Below are positions 42,939-51,952 of a stretch of 64,000 nt of DNA, piece by piece. Positions within the stretch are counted from its first letter, which is position 1. Each line of letters starts with the position of its first letter. A program made the position numbers and the translations under genes. The DNA comes from Amycolatopsis vancoresmycina (GTDB lineage Bacteria > Actinomycetota > Actinomycetes > Mycobacteriales > Pseudonocardiaceae). Location: assembly GCF_000716785.1 (NCBI RefSeq), contig NZ_JNYY01000004.1, positions 372,001 to 436,000 of the forward strand, given 5' to 3'. Under the pieces are notes generated by a model. The model was given only the letters and a program-made list of their open reading frames with translations. It made no database searches and was not told where the DNA came from.

Positions 42939-43087
42939 CTGCCGCGGCAGGGAATTCTGCCGCGGCAGGGCCGGTTCTGGCGCAAGAGAATTCAAAGACT
43001 GTCCTCGCCGGACGGGCAGGCTCTGGGATGACCACTCGTGCCGCTGTCATCTCCCGTTGGAGAGGTGGGCCGCAAGGTGGTCATCCC
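42939..43087. repeat. Further palindromes in the same intergenic region
   Basis: CTGCCGCGGCAG occurs twice (42939-42950 and 42957-42968), joined by GGAATT. An 11-bp inverted repeat GGGATGACCAC lies at 43025-43035 with its complement at 43077-43087. No gene is visible between 42688 and 43106. Confidence 0.7.
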
Positions 43088-43106
43088 GTCGCCTGATTGA
43101 GGCCTA

Positions 43107-46100
43107 TCACTTTGAGCCGGGCCCGCAAGGTTGCGCTGCTCTCTCGCGTTGCGCTCTGTGTTGCGGGCCCGGCTCCGCCACCTGGTGGCCCCATGCCGGG
43201 ACGATCGGGACCGGTTTGCCGCCTACCGTTGCCTTCCAGCCCGCTTCCTGCTCTGCCGCCAGGACCAGCAGGCGGCCCGTCGGGCCGTCGGATACCCGGA
43301 CACGTACGTCCGGGAGGTCCGCTCGGACCGGGGCCACGCCCGGGGCGTTTCCGGGCGCGGCGCCCCCTGTGACCGCCGCCTTGGCCTGTTCCGGGGAGAT
43401 CAGGATCACCTGGCCCGCTGGGGGGAGCAGGCGGAGCACTCCGCGGCCGTCCGAGGTTGGGGCGGCCGCCGAGAGCAGGTCCTTTGCCAGGGGCAGGTAC
43501 GCCTGGGGGTCCACGCCCGGTGGGAGCACCACGTACTCCACGCCCGCCGCCGCTGCGGCCGCCACCATGCGCTGGACCGCTGGTGCGTCGCCCTGGCCCA
43601 GGTCGCGGCGCCACGCCGCCAAGCGGGCCGGGGTGGCTGGGGTTGGGGCCAGCTCGTCGTCGCCGTAGTGCGGCAGGCGGGCGCCGATCTGGCGGGTTGC
43701 GTCCGGGGCCACGTCGAGCACCGAGCGGCCGGATGCCGCCAGCTCGGCCGCGACCTCCGGGGCCAGGGACGGCCGCTCGCCCGCTCGCAACGGCCCCTGC
43801 GAGCCGACCAGGACCGCGCCGGTTGCCAGGCCCAGGAACACCGCCACTCCGGCGACCGCGAACACCTGGGGCAGCCAGGTCGCCGGGATGCTTGCCGAGC
43901 CGCCGCGCTGCCACGATCCCAGTACGACCCACAGCAGGCCCGCGCCGACGACCAGCAGCGGCACCCCCGCGTAGCCGTGCGCCGGGGCTCCTCCCTGCAC
44001 CGGGACCGCGGTCACCACCCGCACCAGCACCAGGCCGGCGCCGCCGAGGGCCGCGAGTGCGAGGCCGCCCGCCGCGAGCTTCGTCGGGCGGACGACCACG
44101 GCCACCAGCGCCGCCGCGATCACCGCGACGCCGATGGGCCAGGCACCCGGGCCGCCCGGGTCGAGGCCGGCCAGGTCAGTGCCGGACACCGCCGACGCCG
44201 CCCCGCCGAGGCCCTGCAGGAGCAGGCCCGGGTGGCGGAGCAGCACCGTCGGCCACGGCAGCAGCAGCGCCAGCGGCAGCAGCACCACGATGCCGACCGA
44301 GACGACGCGGCGCGCCAGCCCGGTCGGGGCCGGCAGGACGACGAACCCGATCAGCAGCCCGGCGAGCGCGAGCCCGTGCGCGAGCGGTGAGAACGCGCCG
44401 AGCAGCGCCATCCCCAGCGCCGACAGCGCGGACACGTGCAGCCAGCGCGTGTCCGCCCGGACCAGCAGCCCGGCGATGCCCGCGGCCACCAGCGGCAGCA
44501 CGAGGTGCACCACGACGACGTCGAGGCGGCCCTGTGCCACGCCGGCGGTCGCGGCCGGGAGCAGCGCGTAGGTCGCGGCGACGACGGCACGCACCCAGCG
44601 GCGTACGCGCAGCCGCCGCGTCGCCGCGTACGCCCCGATCGCCGACAGGGGGATGTCACCCAGGAACAGGATCGCGACCAGTGCGGACGGGCCGCCGAGG
44701 GGCGCGAACACCGCGCCGAGCGTCCCGATCACCGGCAGGGACGCCGAGGCGGGTGCGCCGGTGCCGCCCGCGATCGCGTGCCACGGCGACAGGTACGACG
44801 ACCACAGCTCCCCCAGCCCGGCGACCGGGAGCAGCTTGCCGCCGAAGACGTCGAGGCCGAGCCGGGCCCGGTTGACCACCAGGCCCAGCGCCGTCATCAC
44901 GACGAGCAGCACCACCGGCGGCGCGAAGACCGTGGCCGCGAGCACGCGGCGGCGGTTCACCTCGACGAAGACGAGCTCCGGCTCATCGGCTTCCGAGGTG
45001 TCTTCGGCCACCGGTACCGGGGTCTCCGGCAGCGTGACGGCGACGAGCGTGCCCGGGCGGCGCAGCCCGGATCCGCGGGCGCTGAGGCCGCGCAGCGCGC
45101 CCGCGGGCAGCGCGTCGGGGCCGACCGGACGGCTCTCACGGGCGTCGAGGGCTTCCGGCGTCACCCATGCCGACTCGGTTTCGACGGTCTCGGGCACGCG
45201 GCCGAGCGCGACCTCGTTCTCGACGCCGCGGCGCACCAGGCCGACGACGCCGGCGCGGACGGCGTTGCGCAGGCGGGTCCAGCGGCCGGTGAAGAGCCCG
45301 CGAACCGTGCCGGGCCGCGGATTCCGCCGCCGGCGGTCGCGGGCGGCGCGCAATCCGCCGCGTCCACTGAGGAGGTACGCGGCGGCGGCGAACTCGGCGC
45401 GCGCTTCGCCGGTGCGGCGCAGCAGCGCGAAGGCGAGCGCGCGCAGCACCGACAGGAGCGGGAGCCGGATCATGCCGAGCCAGAAGGAAAACGGCGAGCA
45501 GTTCACCAGGAACACGCGCAGCCCGTGGGCGCGGTTCGCGGCGGAGAGCGAGCCGGGGACGGCGTCGGCTGCCCGCTGTCCGGTGGTGAGGGCCCGTGCG
45601 TGGCGGACGCGGGCGGCCGGGACGGACAGGACGATGCCGCCGGCGGCGTTGGCGCGCCAGCCGAAGTCGAGATCCTCGCGCAGCAACGGGAATGCGGGGT
45701 CGAAGCCGCCGAGGGTGTCCCAGGCGTCGCGGCGCACGAGCGAGCCGGCGCTGGGCACGGCGAGCACCTCCACCGGCTCTTCGCCGGTGGCGGCGATCTG
45801 CTGGCGGTGGCCGGACGCGTCGGTGGACAGGCCGGCTTCGACGATCAGCCGCGGGTCGGTCCAGTCGAGCCCGAGGGGGCCGAGCACGGTGGCCGACGGT
45901 TCCTTCGTCGCCACGGTCAGGAGTTGCTCGAGGCAGTCGCGTTCGGGTGCGCAGTCGTCGTGCAGCAGCCACAGCCACGATCCGGGGTCGTCACCCCAGC
46001 GCTCGGTGGCGTGCTCGACGGCCGCGGCGACCGCGGCGGCGAAGCCGGTGTCGCCCGGAAGTGTGATGACGCCGGAGAGCACGGGAGAAGAATCCGGGCC

Positions 46101-46301
46101 GGGGTCCTCGGCGGCTTCGGCGAGCAGCCGCGGGGTCGCGTCGGTGGATCCGGTGTCCACGGCGAGCACGTACCGGGGCCGCACTGTGCTGCGGCGCAAC
46201 GAAGAAAGGGCCAGCGGCAGCCAGGATTCGCCGTTGTGACAGACCACAATGGCCAGAACGGGCGCGGTGCGCGGAACGGGCGGCGCGGCGGTGCGAGGCA
46301 A
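43107..46301 (-). CDS. Large membrane glycosyltransferase, GT2 domain plus polytopic C-terminal half
   Basis: A 1064-residue protein. The N-terminal GT2 domain (residues 1-290) has VVCHNGESWLPLAL, VDTGSTDATP, LLHDDCAPERD and LREDLDFGWRA. A cytoplasmic linker follows. About 14 hydrophobic helices span residues 470-860, ending in an extracellular domain (EVAAELAASGRSVLDVAPD..., VEYVVLPPGVD). This resembles actinobacterial envelope GT2 fusions near whiB2; the acceptor is unknown, with cell-wall glycans likely. The TTG start has GGAG upstream. The tail after PAWGHQVA reads EPGPQHRAQRERAAQPCGPGSK, a basic sequence lying on an inverted repeat, where a final membrane helix might be expected; the 3' end looks altered. 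Confidence 0.85.
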   Translation of the reverse strand: MPRTAAPPVPRTAPVLAIVVCHNGESWLPLALSSLRRSTVRPRYVLAVDTGSTDATPRLLAEAAEDPGPDSSPVLSGVITLPGDTGFAAAVAAAVEHATERWGDDPGSWLWLLHDDCAPERDCLEQLLTVATKEPSATVLGPLGLDWTDPRLIVEAGLSTDASGHRQQIAATGEEPVEVLAVPSAGSLVRRDAWDTLGGFDPAFPLLREDLDFGWRANAAGGIVLSVPAARVRHARALTTGQRAADAVPGSLSAANRAHGLRVFLVNCSPFSFWLGMIRLPLLSVLRALAFALLRRTGEARAEFAAAAYLLSGRGGLRAARDRRRRNPRPGTVRGLFTGRWTRLRNAVRAGVVGLVRRGVENEVALGRVPETVETESAWVTPEALDARESRPVGPDALPAGALRGLSARGSGLRRPGTLVAVTLPETPVPVAEDTSEADEPELVFVEVNRRRVLAATVFAPPVVLLVVMTALGLVVNRARLGLDVFGGKLLPVAGLGELWSSYLSPWHAIAGGTGAPASASLPVIGTLGAVFAPLGGPSALVAILFLGDIPLSAIGAYAATRRLRVRRWVRAVVAATYALLPAATAGVAQGRLDVVVVHLVLPLVAAGIAGLLVRADTRWLHVSALSALGMALLGAFSPLAHGLALAGLLIGFVVLPAPTGLARRVVSVGIVVLLPLALLLPWPTVLLRHPGLLLQGLGGAASAVSGTDLAGLDPGGPGAWPIGVAVIAAALVAVVVRPTKLAAGGLALAALGGAGLVLVRVVTAVPVQGGAPAHGYAGVPLLVVGAGLLWVVLGSWQRGGSASIPATWLPQVFAVAGVAVFLGLATGAVLVGSQGPLRAGERPSLAPEVAAELAASGRSVLDVAPDATRQIGARLPHYGDDELAPTPATPARLAAWRRDLGQGDAPAVQRMVAAAAAAGVEYVVLPPGVDPQAYLPLAKDLLSAAAPTSDGRGVLRLLPPAGQVILISPEQAKAAVTGGAAPGNAPGVAPVRADLPDVRVRVSDGPTGRLLVLAAEQEAGWKATVGGKPVPIVPAWGHQVAEPGPQHRAQRERAAQPCGPGSK
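43114..43175. repeat. Inverted repeat overlapping the end of the glycosyltransferase gene
   Basis: Perfect 15-bp arms GAGCCGGGCCCGCAA (43114-43128) and complement (43161-43175) with a 32-base loop containing TTGCGCT/GTTGCGCT repeats. It encodes the last 20 residues of the glycosyltransferase. Confidence 0.75.
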
Positions 46302-46393
46302 CGAACGCTCCAGATCAGCCGGGGGTCGGTCCGGCCACCCTACGGCCCCGCCCCATCACCCGATGGTGAACCCACGCCGGGCCCCACCCAAGA

Positions 46394-46559
46394 GAATTCG
46401 CCGGTGACGCAAAGCATCACCGGCGAATTCCGCAGTCCACAGCCGGAACACGGCAAAGGATCCGCCTCGCACCGAGCCGCGGGTCCCACGCGAACCCGGC
46501 CCGACGCGGGGGTCCGGGGGCTTGCCCCCGGGCGGGGTCTGGGGGTTGCACCCCCAGAA
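46394..46559 (-). terminator. Hairpins downstream of whiB2
   Basis: The whiB2-glycosyltransferase gap (46302-46610) has no gene but three hairpins. These are 14-bp perfect arms GAATTCGCCGGTGA (46394-46407 and 46417-46430), CCGGGGGC-TT-GCCCCCGG (46514-46531) and TCTGGGGGT-TGC-ACCCCCAGA (46539-46559). They probably end whiB2 transcription. T-tracts are weak. Confidence 0.6.
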
Positions 46560-46610
46560 AACACGGAAACGAGCGGCTTCGGTTCGCGCGTTCCGCGAAC
46601 ACACCTCTCC

Positions 46611-46898
46611 CTAGACGGCTCGTTTCTTGAGCTTTCGACGCTCCCGCTCGGACAGACCGCCCCAGATGCCGAAGCGCTCGTCGTGGGCCAGTGCGTACTC
46701 AAGGCACTCGTCCTTGACCTCGCAGCCCAGGCAGATCCGCTTGGCTTCGCGGGTGGAGCCGCCCTTCTCGGGGAAGAACGCCTCCGGGTCCGTCTGTGCG
46801 CACAGGGCGCGTTCCTGCCAGTCCTGCTCTTCTTCGGTGGCATCGATGAGCTCGGTGAGATCTCCCAGAGCCTGCTCCGGGATCTCGCCCCAACTCAT
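46611..46898 (-). CDS. whiB2: WhiB-family regulator, WhiB2/WhmD type
   Basis: A 95-residue iron-sulfur protein. Four Cys ligands are in ALCAQTDPEAFFPEKGG (first) and RICLGCEVKDEC (Cx2Cx5C), followed by YALAHDERFGIWGGLSERERR and a basic KLKKRAV tail that binds DNA. The sequence is that of WhiB2/WhmD, essential for septation in mycobacteria and sporulation septation (WhiB) in streptomycetes; these partner with WhiA. ATG at 46898 follows a GGGGG tract; longer in-frame starts exist but are not needed. Adjacent position to the manB block matches Rv3260c. Confidence 0.93.
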   Translation of the reverse strand: MSWGEIPEQALGDLTELIDATEEEQDWQERALCAQTDPEAFFPEKGGSTREAKRICLGCEVKDECLEYALAHDERFGIWGGLSERERRKLKKRAV

Positions 46899-47147
46899 GA
46901 CGTGCCCCCATTCCTTCCCATCGGCTTCCAACCGCACGTCCGCCTCCTCGCTCCCTAGCACTCCCCAGGCTGGCGGTGGTGAAACGACACTCGCCGTCCC
47001 CTCTCGGCGGCGAATGACATCACTGTGATTACACCCGTGTAGTGCGGTCAGGTCAAGCGGAGTAGCGAGTTCGGGGGACGTTCCGGCCCGATCGCGCAAG
47101 GGGACACGCCGGTAACTTCACACCGGGCATACGGAAGACTGGAGCAC

Positions 47148-47924
47148 GTGCAGAAGTCAGCAGTGCGTCCCAGCCCGGTCTTCCTCGGCATCCTCGCGCT
47201 CACCGTCGCCGGTGGTGTCATGGCCGCGTTCGGCTACGTCGACCCGTACTTCGTCCGCGATCACGACACGCTGGCCGTGGCCGGTGTGGTGATCTTCGTC
47301 GCCGCCGGCTGGGTGGCGTCGTTGACGCTCCACGAGTTCGGGCACGCGATGGTCGCTTACCGCGGCGGCGACTACAGCGTCGCCCACAAGGGTTACCTCA
47401 ACCTCGACGTGCGGAAGTACACCGATCCGGTTCTGTCGATCGTGCTCCCGCTGATCTTCCTGTTCATCGGCGGCATCCCGCTGCCGGGTGGCGCGGTGTG
47501 GATCAACCGGGGCGCGCTGCGTTCGCGGGGGACGTCGTCGTGGGTGTCGCTGGCCGGGCCGCTGAGCAACCTCGCGGTCGGCGCGGCGCTGTGCCTGGTG
47601 GTCGCGCTGGTCCCGATGCCGAACGGCCTGGTGATCGCGATGTCCTTCCTGGCGTTGCTGCAGGTCGTGACGTTCATCCTGAACATCCTGCCGATCCCGG
47701 GCCTGGACGGCTGGGGCGCGATCGAGCCGTACCTGCCGCCGCAGGCGCGTGCGTTCGGGGCGCAGGTCCGCCCGTGGGCGCCGATCGTCCTGTTCGCGCT
47801 CCTCTGGCTGTTCCCGCCGGCGAACGCCGCGTTGTGGGACGGCGCCGGCTGGATCTTCGACGCGCTGGGTGGCTATCCCGGTGCCCCGAACGGGTTCCTG
47901 CTCTTCCAGTTCTGGAAGTACTGA
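47148..47924 (+). CDS. Site-2 protease-like M50 metallopeptidase
   Basis: A 258-residue integral membrane protease with about six helices. The zinc motif HEFGH is in SLTLHEFGHAMVAYRGGD and the third ligand in FILNILPIPGLDGWG. M50 enzymes cleave membrane proteins such as anti-sigma factors. No PDZ domain is present, so this is a small group. Substrate unknown. GGAG lies four bases before the GTG. It is divergent from whiB2, separated by 249 bp that must hold both promoters. Confidence 0.9.
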   Translation: MQKSAVRPSPVFLGILALTVAGGVMAAFGYVDPYFVRDHDTLAVAGVVIFVAAGWVASLTLHEFGHAMVAYRGGDYSVAHKGYLNLDVRKYTDPVLSIVLPLIFLFIGGIPLPGGAVWINRGALRSRGTSSWVSLAGPLSNLAVGAALCLVVALVPMPNGLVIAMSFLALLQVVTFILNILPIPGLDGWGAIEPYLPPQARAFGAQVRPWAPIVLFALLWLFPPANAALWDGAGWIFDALGGYPGAPNGFLLFQFWKY

Positions 47925-47953
47925 GGTTTGAACCGGGTGCCGCGCGGGAATGA

Positions 47954-48751
47954 TCAGCGCGGTGCCGTGACGGGTGGCGCGTGCTCGGTCAGCCAGACGT
48001 GCGCGCGCTTCCACACGACCCGCAGACCCGACCGCTCCCCGAGGTAGTCGCCCGCCGCGCCGACGACCGGCAGCATGCCGATCGCGCGGTGGAACAGGTT
48101 GCCGCGGGGACGCTTCTCGAGTTCGCCGGTGATGCCGAGCAGTCCGCGGCCGAGCCGCCAGAGCGTGCGGCCCGCGGCCTTGACGGTCGCCTTGCCGTGC
48201 TTCTTCTCCGACTCCCTCAGTTCCTCGGTCAGCTTCGCCGCTTCGTCCGCCTCCGCGGCTTCGTCGTGCTCCGCGTGCCTGCCGGCCGCGAGGTCCGGGT
48301 CGATGTCGCGCTCGAACAGCACCGACGCGATGAGGCGCACGCGCGTGCCGACGTCCGTGACGCCGTACTCGCCCGCGATCGCGCAGAGCAGCAGCCCTTG
48401 CGACGCCGCGCCCAGCGCGTCCTGGACCGGGAGCCGGTCGGCCAGCGCGCCGCCCAGCCCGGGGATCGACGTCAGCAGCGCCGTGAAGCGGCCGACGCGG
48501 TTCATCCACCAGCTCGACCGGTCGTAGCCGGTCATCCGCGCCCACGCCGCCGTGCCGGGGACCTTCACCGACGTGATGCCGTGGATCAGCTTCGCCTTGA
48601 GCCCGGACTCGACCTCGGCCAGGTCGTCGGCCGCCCGCGCCTGCAGGCCGAACGGGTCGGACTCGCGCAGCGCGTCGAGCATCGGCCCGCACGCCCGCAC
48701 GAACGGCCGCAGGACCGCCACGACCTGCCGGTCGGAGATCGCCTCAGCCAC
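47954..48751 (-). CDS. Conserved hypothetical protein
   Basis: A 265-residue mainly helical soluble protein. Notable segments are GYDRSSWWMNRVGRFTALLTSIPGLGGALADRL, with amphipathic or membrane-peripheral character, and a charged coiled-coil-like stretch (HAEHDEAAEADEAAKLTEELRE, about residues 160-185). The C-terminal part has RAIGMLPVVGAAGDYLGERSGL. I recognise no family or active site. The GTG start lies within the 3' end of the upstream membrane gene (8-bp overlap), so it belongs to the mshB operon. A possible role is membrane association, without proof. Confidence 0.7.
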   Translation of the reverse strand: MAEAISDRQVVAVLRPFVRACGPMLDALRESDPFGLQARAADDLAEVESGLKAKLIHGITSVKVPGTAAWARMTGYDRSSWWMNRVGRFTALLTSIPGLGGALADRLPVQDALGAASQGLLLCAIAGEYGVTDVGTRVRLIASVLFERDIDPDLAAGRHAEHDEAAEADEAAKLTEELRESEKKHGKATVKAAGRTLWRLGRGLLGITGELEKRPRGNLFHRAIGMLPVVGAAGDYLGERSGLRVVWKRAHVWLTEHAPPVTAPR

Positions 48752-49133
48752 GTCCCGGTCTCCTTCCCACCCGGCCCGGCCCGCCGCCGAGCACCATCGC
48801 GCCCGGCAGCGCGCTCGCGCCGAGCAACAGCAGCGCCCGCCAGTCCTGGATCAGCACCAGGTCACCACCCGGACCCAGCAGGCCGACCCCGAACACGACG
48901 AGCACCCACACCGCGAGGGGTACCCAGGAAAGCCCGGGCCGCACCAGCTTCGCCGTGGTCCACACCAGCCAGGGCGTGGTGACGGCGCCGACGAGCACCG
49001 TCACCGGCACCGGGACCACCCCGATCCGCAGCGGCAGGAAGAACAGCTCCAGCAGGGCGAGCAGCACCGTGTCGACGGCGAGCAGCGCGAGCAGCAGGCC
49101 CTGTTCGAGCGTCAGCCGCTCGTCCACGGTCAC
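48744..49133 (-). CDS. Small integral membrane protein
   Basis: A 129-residue protein with four predicted helices: GLLLALLAVDTVLLALLELFF, VTVLVGAVTTPWLVWTTAKL, VPLAVWVLVVFGVGLLGPGG and ALLLLGASALPGAMVLGG. A Gly/Arg-rich end follows. Position, between mshB and an unknown gene, resembles the small membrane protein next to mshB (Rv1171) in M. tuberculosis. Its GTG overlaps the mshB stop (GTGA). Function unknown. Confidence 0.72.
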   Translation of the reverse strand: MTVDERLTLEQGLLLALLAVDTVLLALLELFFLPLRIGVVPVPVTVLVGAVTTPWLVWTTAKLVRPGLSWVPLAVWVLVVFGVGLLGPGGDLVLIQDWRALLLLGASALPGAMVLGGGPGRVGRRPGRG

Positions 49134-49972
49134 AGCCCGCCGAACAGGTCGTGCCCGGCGCCCTCGGCCGGGCCGTGGGCGAGCACGTAGCAGTCCTGCG
49201 CGAGGATCGGCTGGGCGAGCTCGTTCGTCAGCGCGAAGTAGGGGACGTCGCCGTCGACCACCGTCAGCTGCGTCGCGTGCGCGCGCAGGGCCGCGAGCTT
49301 CGCGGGCACGTACGCGGCGACGTCGAGCACCGTCGTGATCTCTTCGTCGGGTGTCGTGGGCAGCTCGTCGTCGGCCGGCACGGCGAACACCGGGTCGCCG
49401 TCACGCACCGCGGCCAGCCCGGCACGCACCGCGGCCCGCGGCGCGACCGTGTGGAAGACCCGGGCCACCGAGCGGGCCCGCGGCGCCGCCGCCATCGTGA
49501 TGTCGTGGGCCCGGATGTGGTCCGGGTGGCCGTAGCCGCCGAAGGCGTCGTAGGTGACGACGACCTGGGGCTCGACCTCGTCGAGGATCGCCGCCAGCTG
49601 CGCGGCCTGCTCGTCCGCGGAACCCCCGGTGAACGCCCGCGGGTGCGACGCCGACGGCGTGCCCGCCATGCCCGAATCGCGCCAGCGGCCGAGCCCGCCC
49701 AGGTAGCGGTGCCGCGACACCCCCAGCGCGGCGCACGCGGCCCTCAGCTCGGTGACGCGGTAGCCGCCCAGCTGGTCGGCGGTGTGGGCGCGCAGCCCCT
49801 CCAGCTCCCCGAGGCCGGCCATGACCTCGCCCTCTTCACCCAGCGTGCAGGTCACCACGGTCACGTCGGCGCCTTCGGCGGCGTATCGTGCGATCGAGGC
49901 GCCGGTGGTGATGCTTTCGTCGTCGGGATGGGCGTGGACGAACAGCAGCCGTCGGGGTACCGGGGAGATCAC
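49130..49972 (-). CDS. mshB: Mycothiol biosynthesis deacetylase MshB
   Basis: A 280-residue LmbE/PIG-L zinc deacetylase that removes acetyl from GlcNAc-inositol in mycothiol synthesis. The zinc site is HAHPDDES (His, Asp) with GGYGHPDHIRAHD (third ligand and substrate His). TLGEEGEVMAGL and the long C-terminal region (YVPAKLAALRAHATQLTV) are MshB-specific compared with Mca. The GTG at 49972 is chosen; a TACGCT box (49979-49984 on the minus strand) six bases upstream suggests a leaderless mRNA. It heads an operon with two unknown genes and is divergent from the dipeptide ATPase gene. Confidence 0.93.
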   Translation of the reverse strand: MISPVPRRLLFVHAHPDDESITTGASIARYAAEGADVTVVTCTLGEEGEVMAGLGELEGLRAHTADQLGGYRVTELRAACAALGVSRHRYLGGLGRWRDSGMAGTPSASHPRAFTGGSADEQAAQLAAILDEVEPQVVVTYDAFGGYGHPDHIRAHDITMAAAPRARSVARVFHTVAPRAAVRAGLAAVRDGDPVFAVPADDELPTTPDEEITTVLDVAAYVPAKLAALRAHATQLTVVDGDVPYFALTNELAQPILAQDCYVLAHGPAEGAGHDLFGGL

Positions 49973-50022
49973 GGGTTGAGCGTAATTCCCGTGCTCCGAC
50001 CTTCGTCGGGGACACCCTCGGT

Positions 50023-50028
50023 TATCCT
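50023..50028 (+). promoter_or_regulatory. Probable minus-10 box of the dipeptide ABC ATPase gene
   Basis: TATCCT 58 bp before the GTG, within the divergent mshB/ABC ATPase gap. No convincing minus-35 element is visible. Confidence 0.3.
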
Positions 50029-50085
50029 CGCGCGAGTCGCGACCGCCGCGTCGCGATCGTCTGTACCCCCACGAAGGGCATCTTG

Positions 50086-51867
50086 GTGAGCACTGAAGCA
50101 ACTTCGGCGGACGTCGCCGGCGTGTCCGGATCCGTTCTGTCGATCTCCGACCTGAGCGTCTCGTTCCAGACCGAGGACGGCGTCGTGGACGCCGTCAAGG
50201 GCATCGGGTTCGACGTGCAGCCCGGCGAGATCGTCGCCGTGGTCGGGGAGTCCGGGTCCGGCAAGTCCGTCACGTCGATGTCGGTGCTGGGCCTGCTGCC
50301 CAAGACCAGCCGGATCGCCGGTGAGCTGCGCCTCGGCGAGCGCAACCTGGCAGATCTCAAAGAGAAGGACATGCAGAAGATCCGCGGCAACCAGGTCGCG
50401 ATGATCTTCCAGGAGCCGATGACGGCGCTGAACCCGGTCTACACGGTCGGCTGGCAGCTGCGCGAGGCCCTGCGGTCCCACCTCGACATCGCCAAGGACG
50501 CCGCGGACAAGCGGGCGGTCGAGCTGCTCGACATGGTCGGCATCCCGAACCCCGAGCTGCGGTTCAAGCAGTACCCGCACCAGCTCTCGGGCGGCCTGCG
50601 CCAGCGCGTCGTCATCGCCATGGCGATCGCGTGCGACCCGAAGGTGATCATCGCCGACGAGCCGACCACGGCGCTCGACGTCACGGTCCAGGCCGAGATC
50701 CTGGGCCTGCTGCGCAAGCTGCGGGACACCCTCGACACGGCGATCGTGCTGATCACCCACGACATGGGCGTCGTCGCCGACATGGCCGACCGGGTGATCG
50801 TGATGTACCAGGGCGAGATCGTCGAAGAGGCGCCGGTGCGCGAGCTGTTCGCGTCGCCGAAGGAGGACTACACCCGGCGGCTGCTCGCCGCGGTGCCGGT
50901 GCTCGGGCAGCGCCCCGAGGGCCGCCGTCTGCTCGACGACGCCGGGATCGCCACCGACAGCACCGAGGCGGCCAAGATCGCCGAGGAGATCCGGCTGGCC
51001 GACGAAGAGCTCGAGGCCGTGATCGAGGAGGCCGCGCCGGCCCTGGAGATCAAGAACCTCGTGCTCGAGTACCCGGGCCGCCGCGGCCAGGGCAAGAACC
51101 GCGCGGTCGACGACGTCTCGCTGACCATCGCCAAGGGCGAGATCGTCGGCCTGGTGGGCGAGTCGGGCTCCGGCAAGTCGACGGTCGGCCGCTGCGCGGT
51201 CGGCCTGCTGCGCGCGACCGAGGGCACCATCGCGATCGCGGGCAAGGACATCACGCAGATGTCGGCGAAGGAGCTTCGCCCGCTTCGCCGGTTCTTCTCG
51301 ATCGTGTTCCAGGACCCGGCGTCGACGCTGGACCCGAAGATGACGATCGGCGAGTCGATCGCCGAGCCGATGGTGCTGCACAAGGTGCTGTCCGGCAAGG
51401 CGCTGTCGGCGCGGGTGCGGTCGCTGCTCGACAAGGTCGAGCTGGGCGGCCACTACATGAACCGCTACCCGCACGAGCTCTCCGGCGGCCAGCGCCAGCG
51501 CGTGGCGATCGCCCGGGCGCTGTCGCTCGACCCGGCCCTGCTCATCGCGGACGAGCCGACGTCGGCGCTGGACGTGTCGGTGCAAGCGCGCGTGCTGGAC
51601 CTGTTCCTGGACCTGCAGCAGTCGCTGCAGTTCGCCTGCCTGTTCATCAGCCACGACCTGGCGGTGGTCGACCTGCTCGCCGACCGCGTCGCGGTGATGC
51701 AGCACGGCAAGCTGGTCGAGGTCGGCACGCGCGACCAGGTGCTGCACTCGCCGCAGCAGGAGTACACGAAGCGCCTGCTGTCGGCGGCGCCGGTCGCGGA
51801 CCCGGTGCTGCAGGCCGAGCGCCGCGCGGCCTGGGAGGCCGGCAAGCTGGCCCCCGTCGCCGACTGA
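50086..51867 (+). CDS. Dipeptide/oligopeptide ABC transporter ATPase, DppD-DppF fusion
   Basis: A 593-residue protein with two complete ABC domains. Domain 1 has Walker A GESGSGKSV, signature LSGGLRQR and Walker B VIIADEPTTALD. Domain 2 has GESGSGKST, LSGGQRQR and LLIADEPTSALD. Each is followed by the oligopeptide-family C-terminal extension (for example SPKEDYTRRLLAAVP). It energises the permeases encoded convergently just downstream. The GTG at 50086 has AAGGG seven bases upstream; TTG at 50083 is the alternative. DppD-DppF fusion is common in actinobacteria. It is transcribed opposite to its permease and binding-protein genes, so it has its own promoter. Confidence 0.94.
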   Translation: MSTEATSADVAGVSGSVLSISDLSVSFQTEDGVVDAVKGIGFDVQPGEIVAVVGESGSGKSVTSMSVLGLLPKTSRIAGELRLGERNLADLKEKDMQKIRGNQVAMIFQEPMTALNPVYTVGWQLREALRSHLDIAKDAADKRAVELLDMVGIPNPELRFKQYPHQLSGGLRQRVVIAMAIACDPKVIIADEPTTALDVTVQAEILGLLRKLRDTLDTAIVLITHDMGVVADMADRVIVMYQGEIVEEAPVRELFASPKEDYTRRLLAAVPVLGQRPEGRRLLDDAGIATDSTEAAKIAEEIRLADEELEAVIEEAAPALEIKNLVLEYPGRRGQGKNRAVDDVSLTIAKGEIVGLVGESGSGKSTVGRCAVGLLRATEGTIAIAGKDITQMSAKELRPLRRFFSIVFQDPASTLDPKMTIGESIAEPMVLHKVLSGKALSARVRSLLDKVELGGHYMNRYPHELSGGQRQRVAIARALSLDPALLIADEPTSALDVSVQARVLDLFLDLQQSLQFACLFISHDLAVVDLLADRVAVMQHGKLVEVGTRDQVLHSPQQEYTKRLLSAAPVADPVLQAERRAAWEAGKLAPVAD

Positions 51868-51882
51868 GGCCCTGAGAAAGCG

Positions 51883-51919
51883 CGGAAGGCCGCCACCCGG
51901 CTCGGGTGGCGGCCTTCCG
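51883..51919 (+). terminator. Strong terminator of the ABC ATPase gene
   Basis: Perfect 17-bp arms (51883-51899 and 51903-51919, core AAGGCCGCCACCCG) with a 3-base loop, then TGCTTTG. It is 15 bp after the stop. Confidence 0.85.
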
Positions 51920-51952
51920 TGCTTTGCGGGGGCCGGCCGCCGGCGTTGCCGC

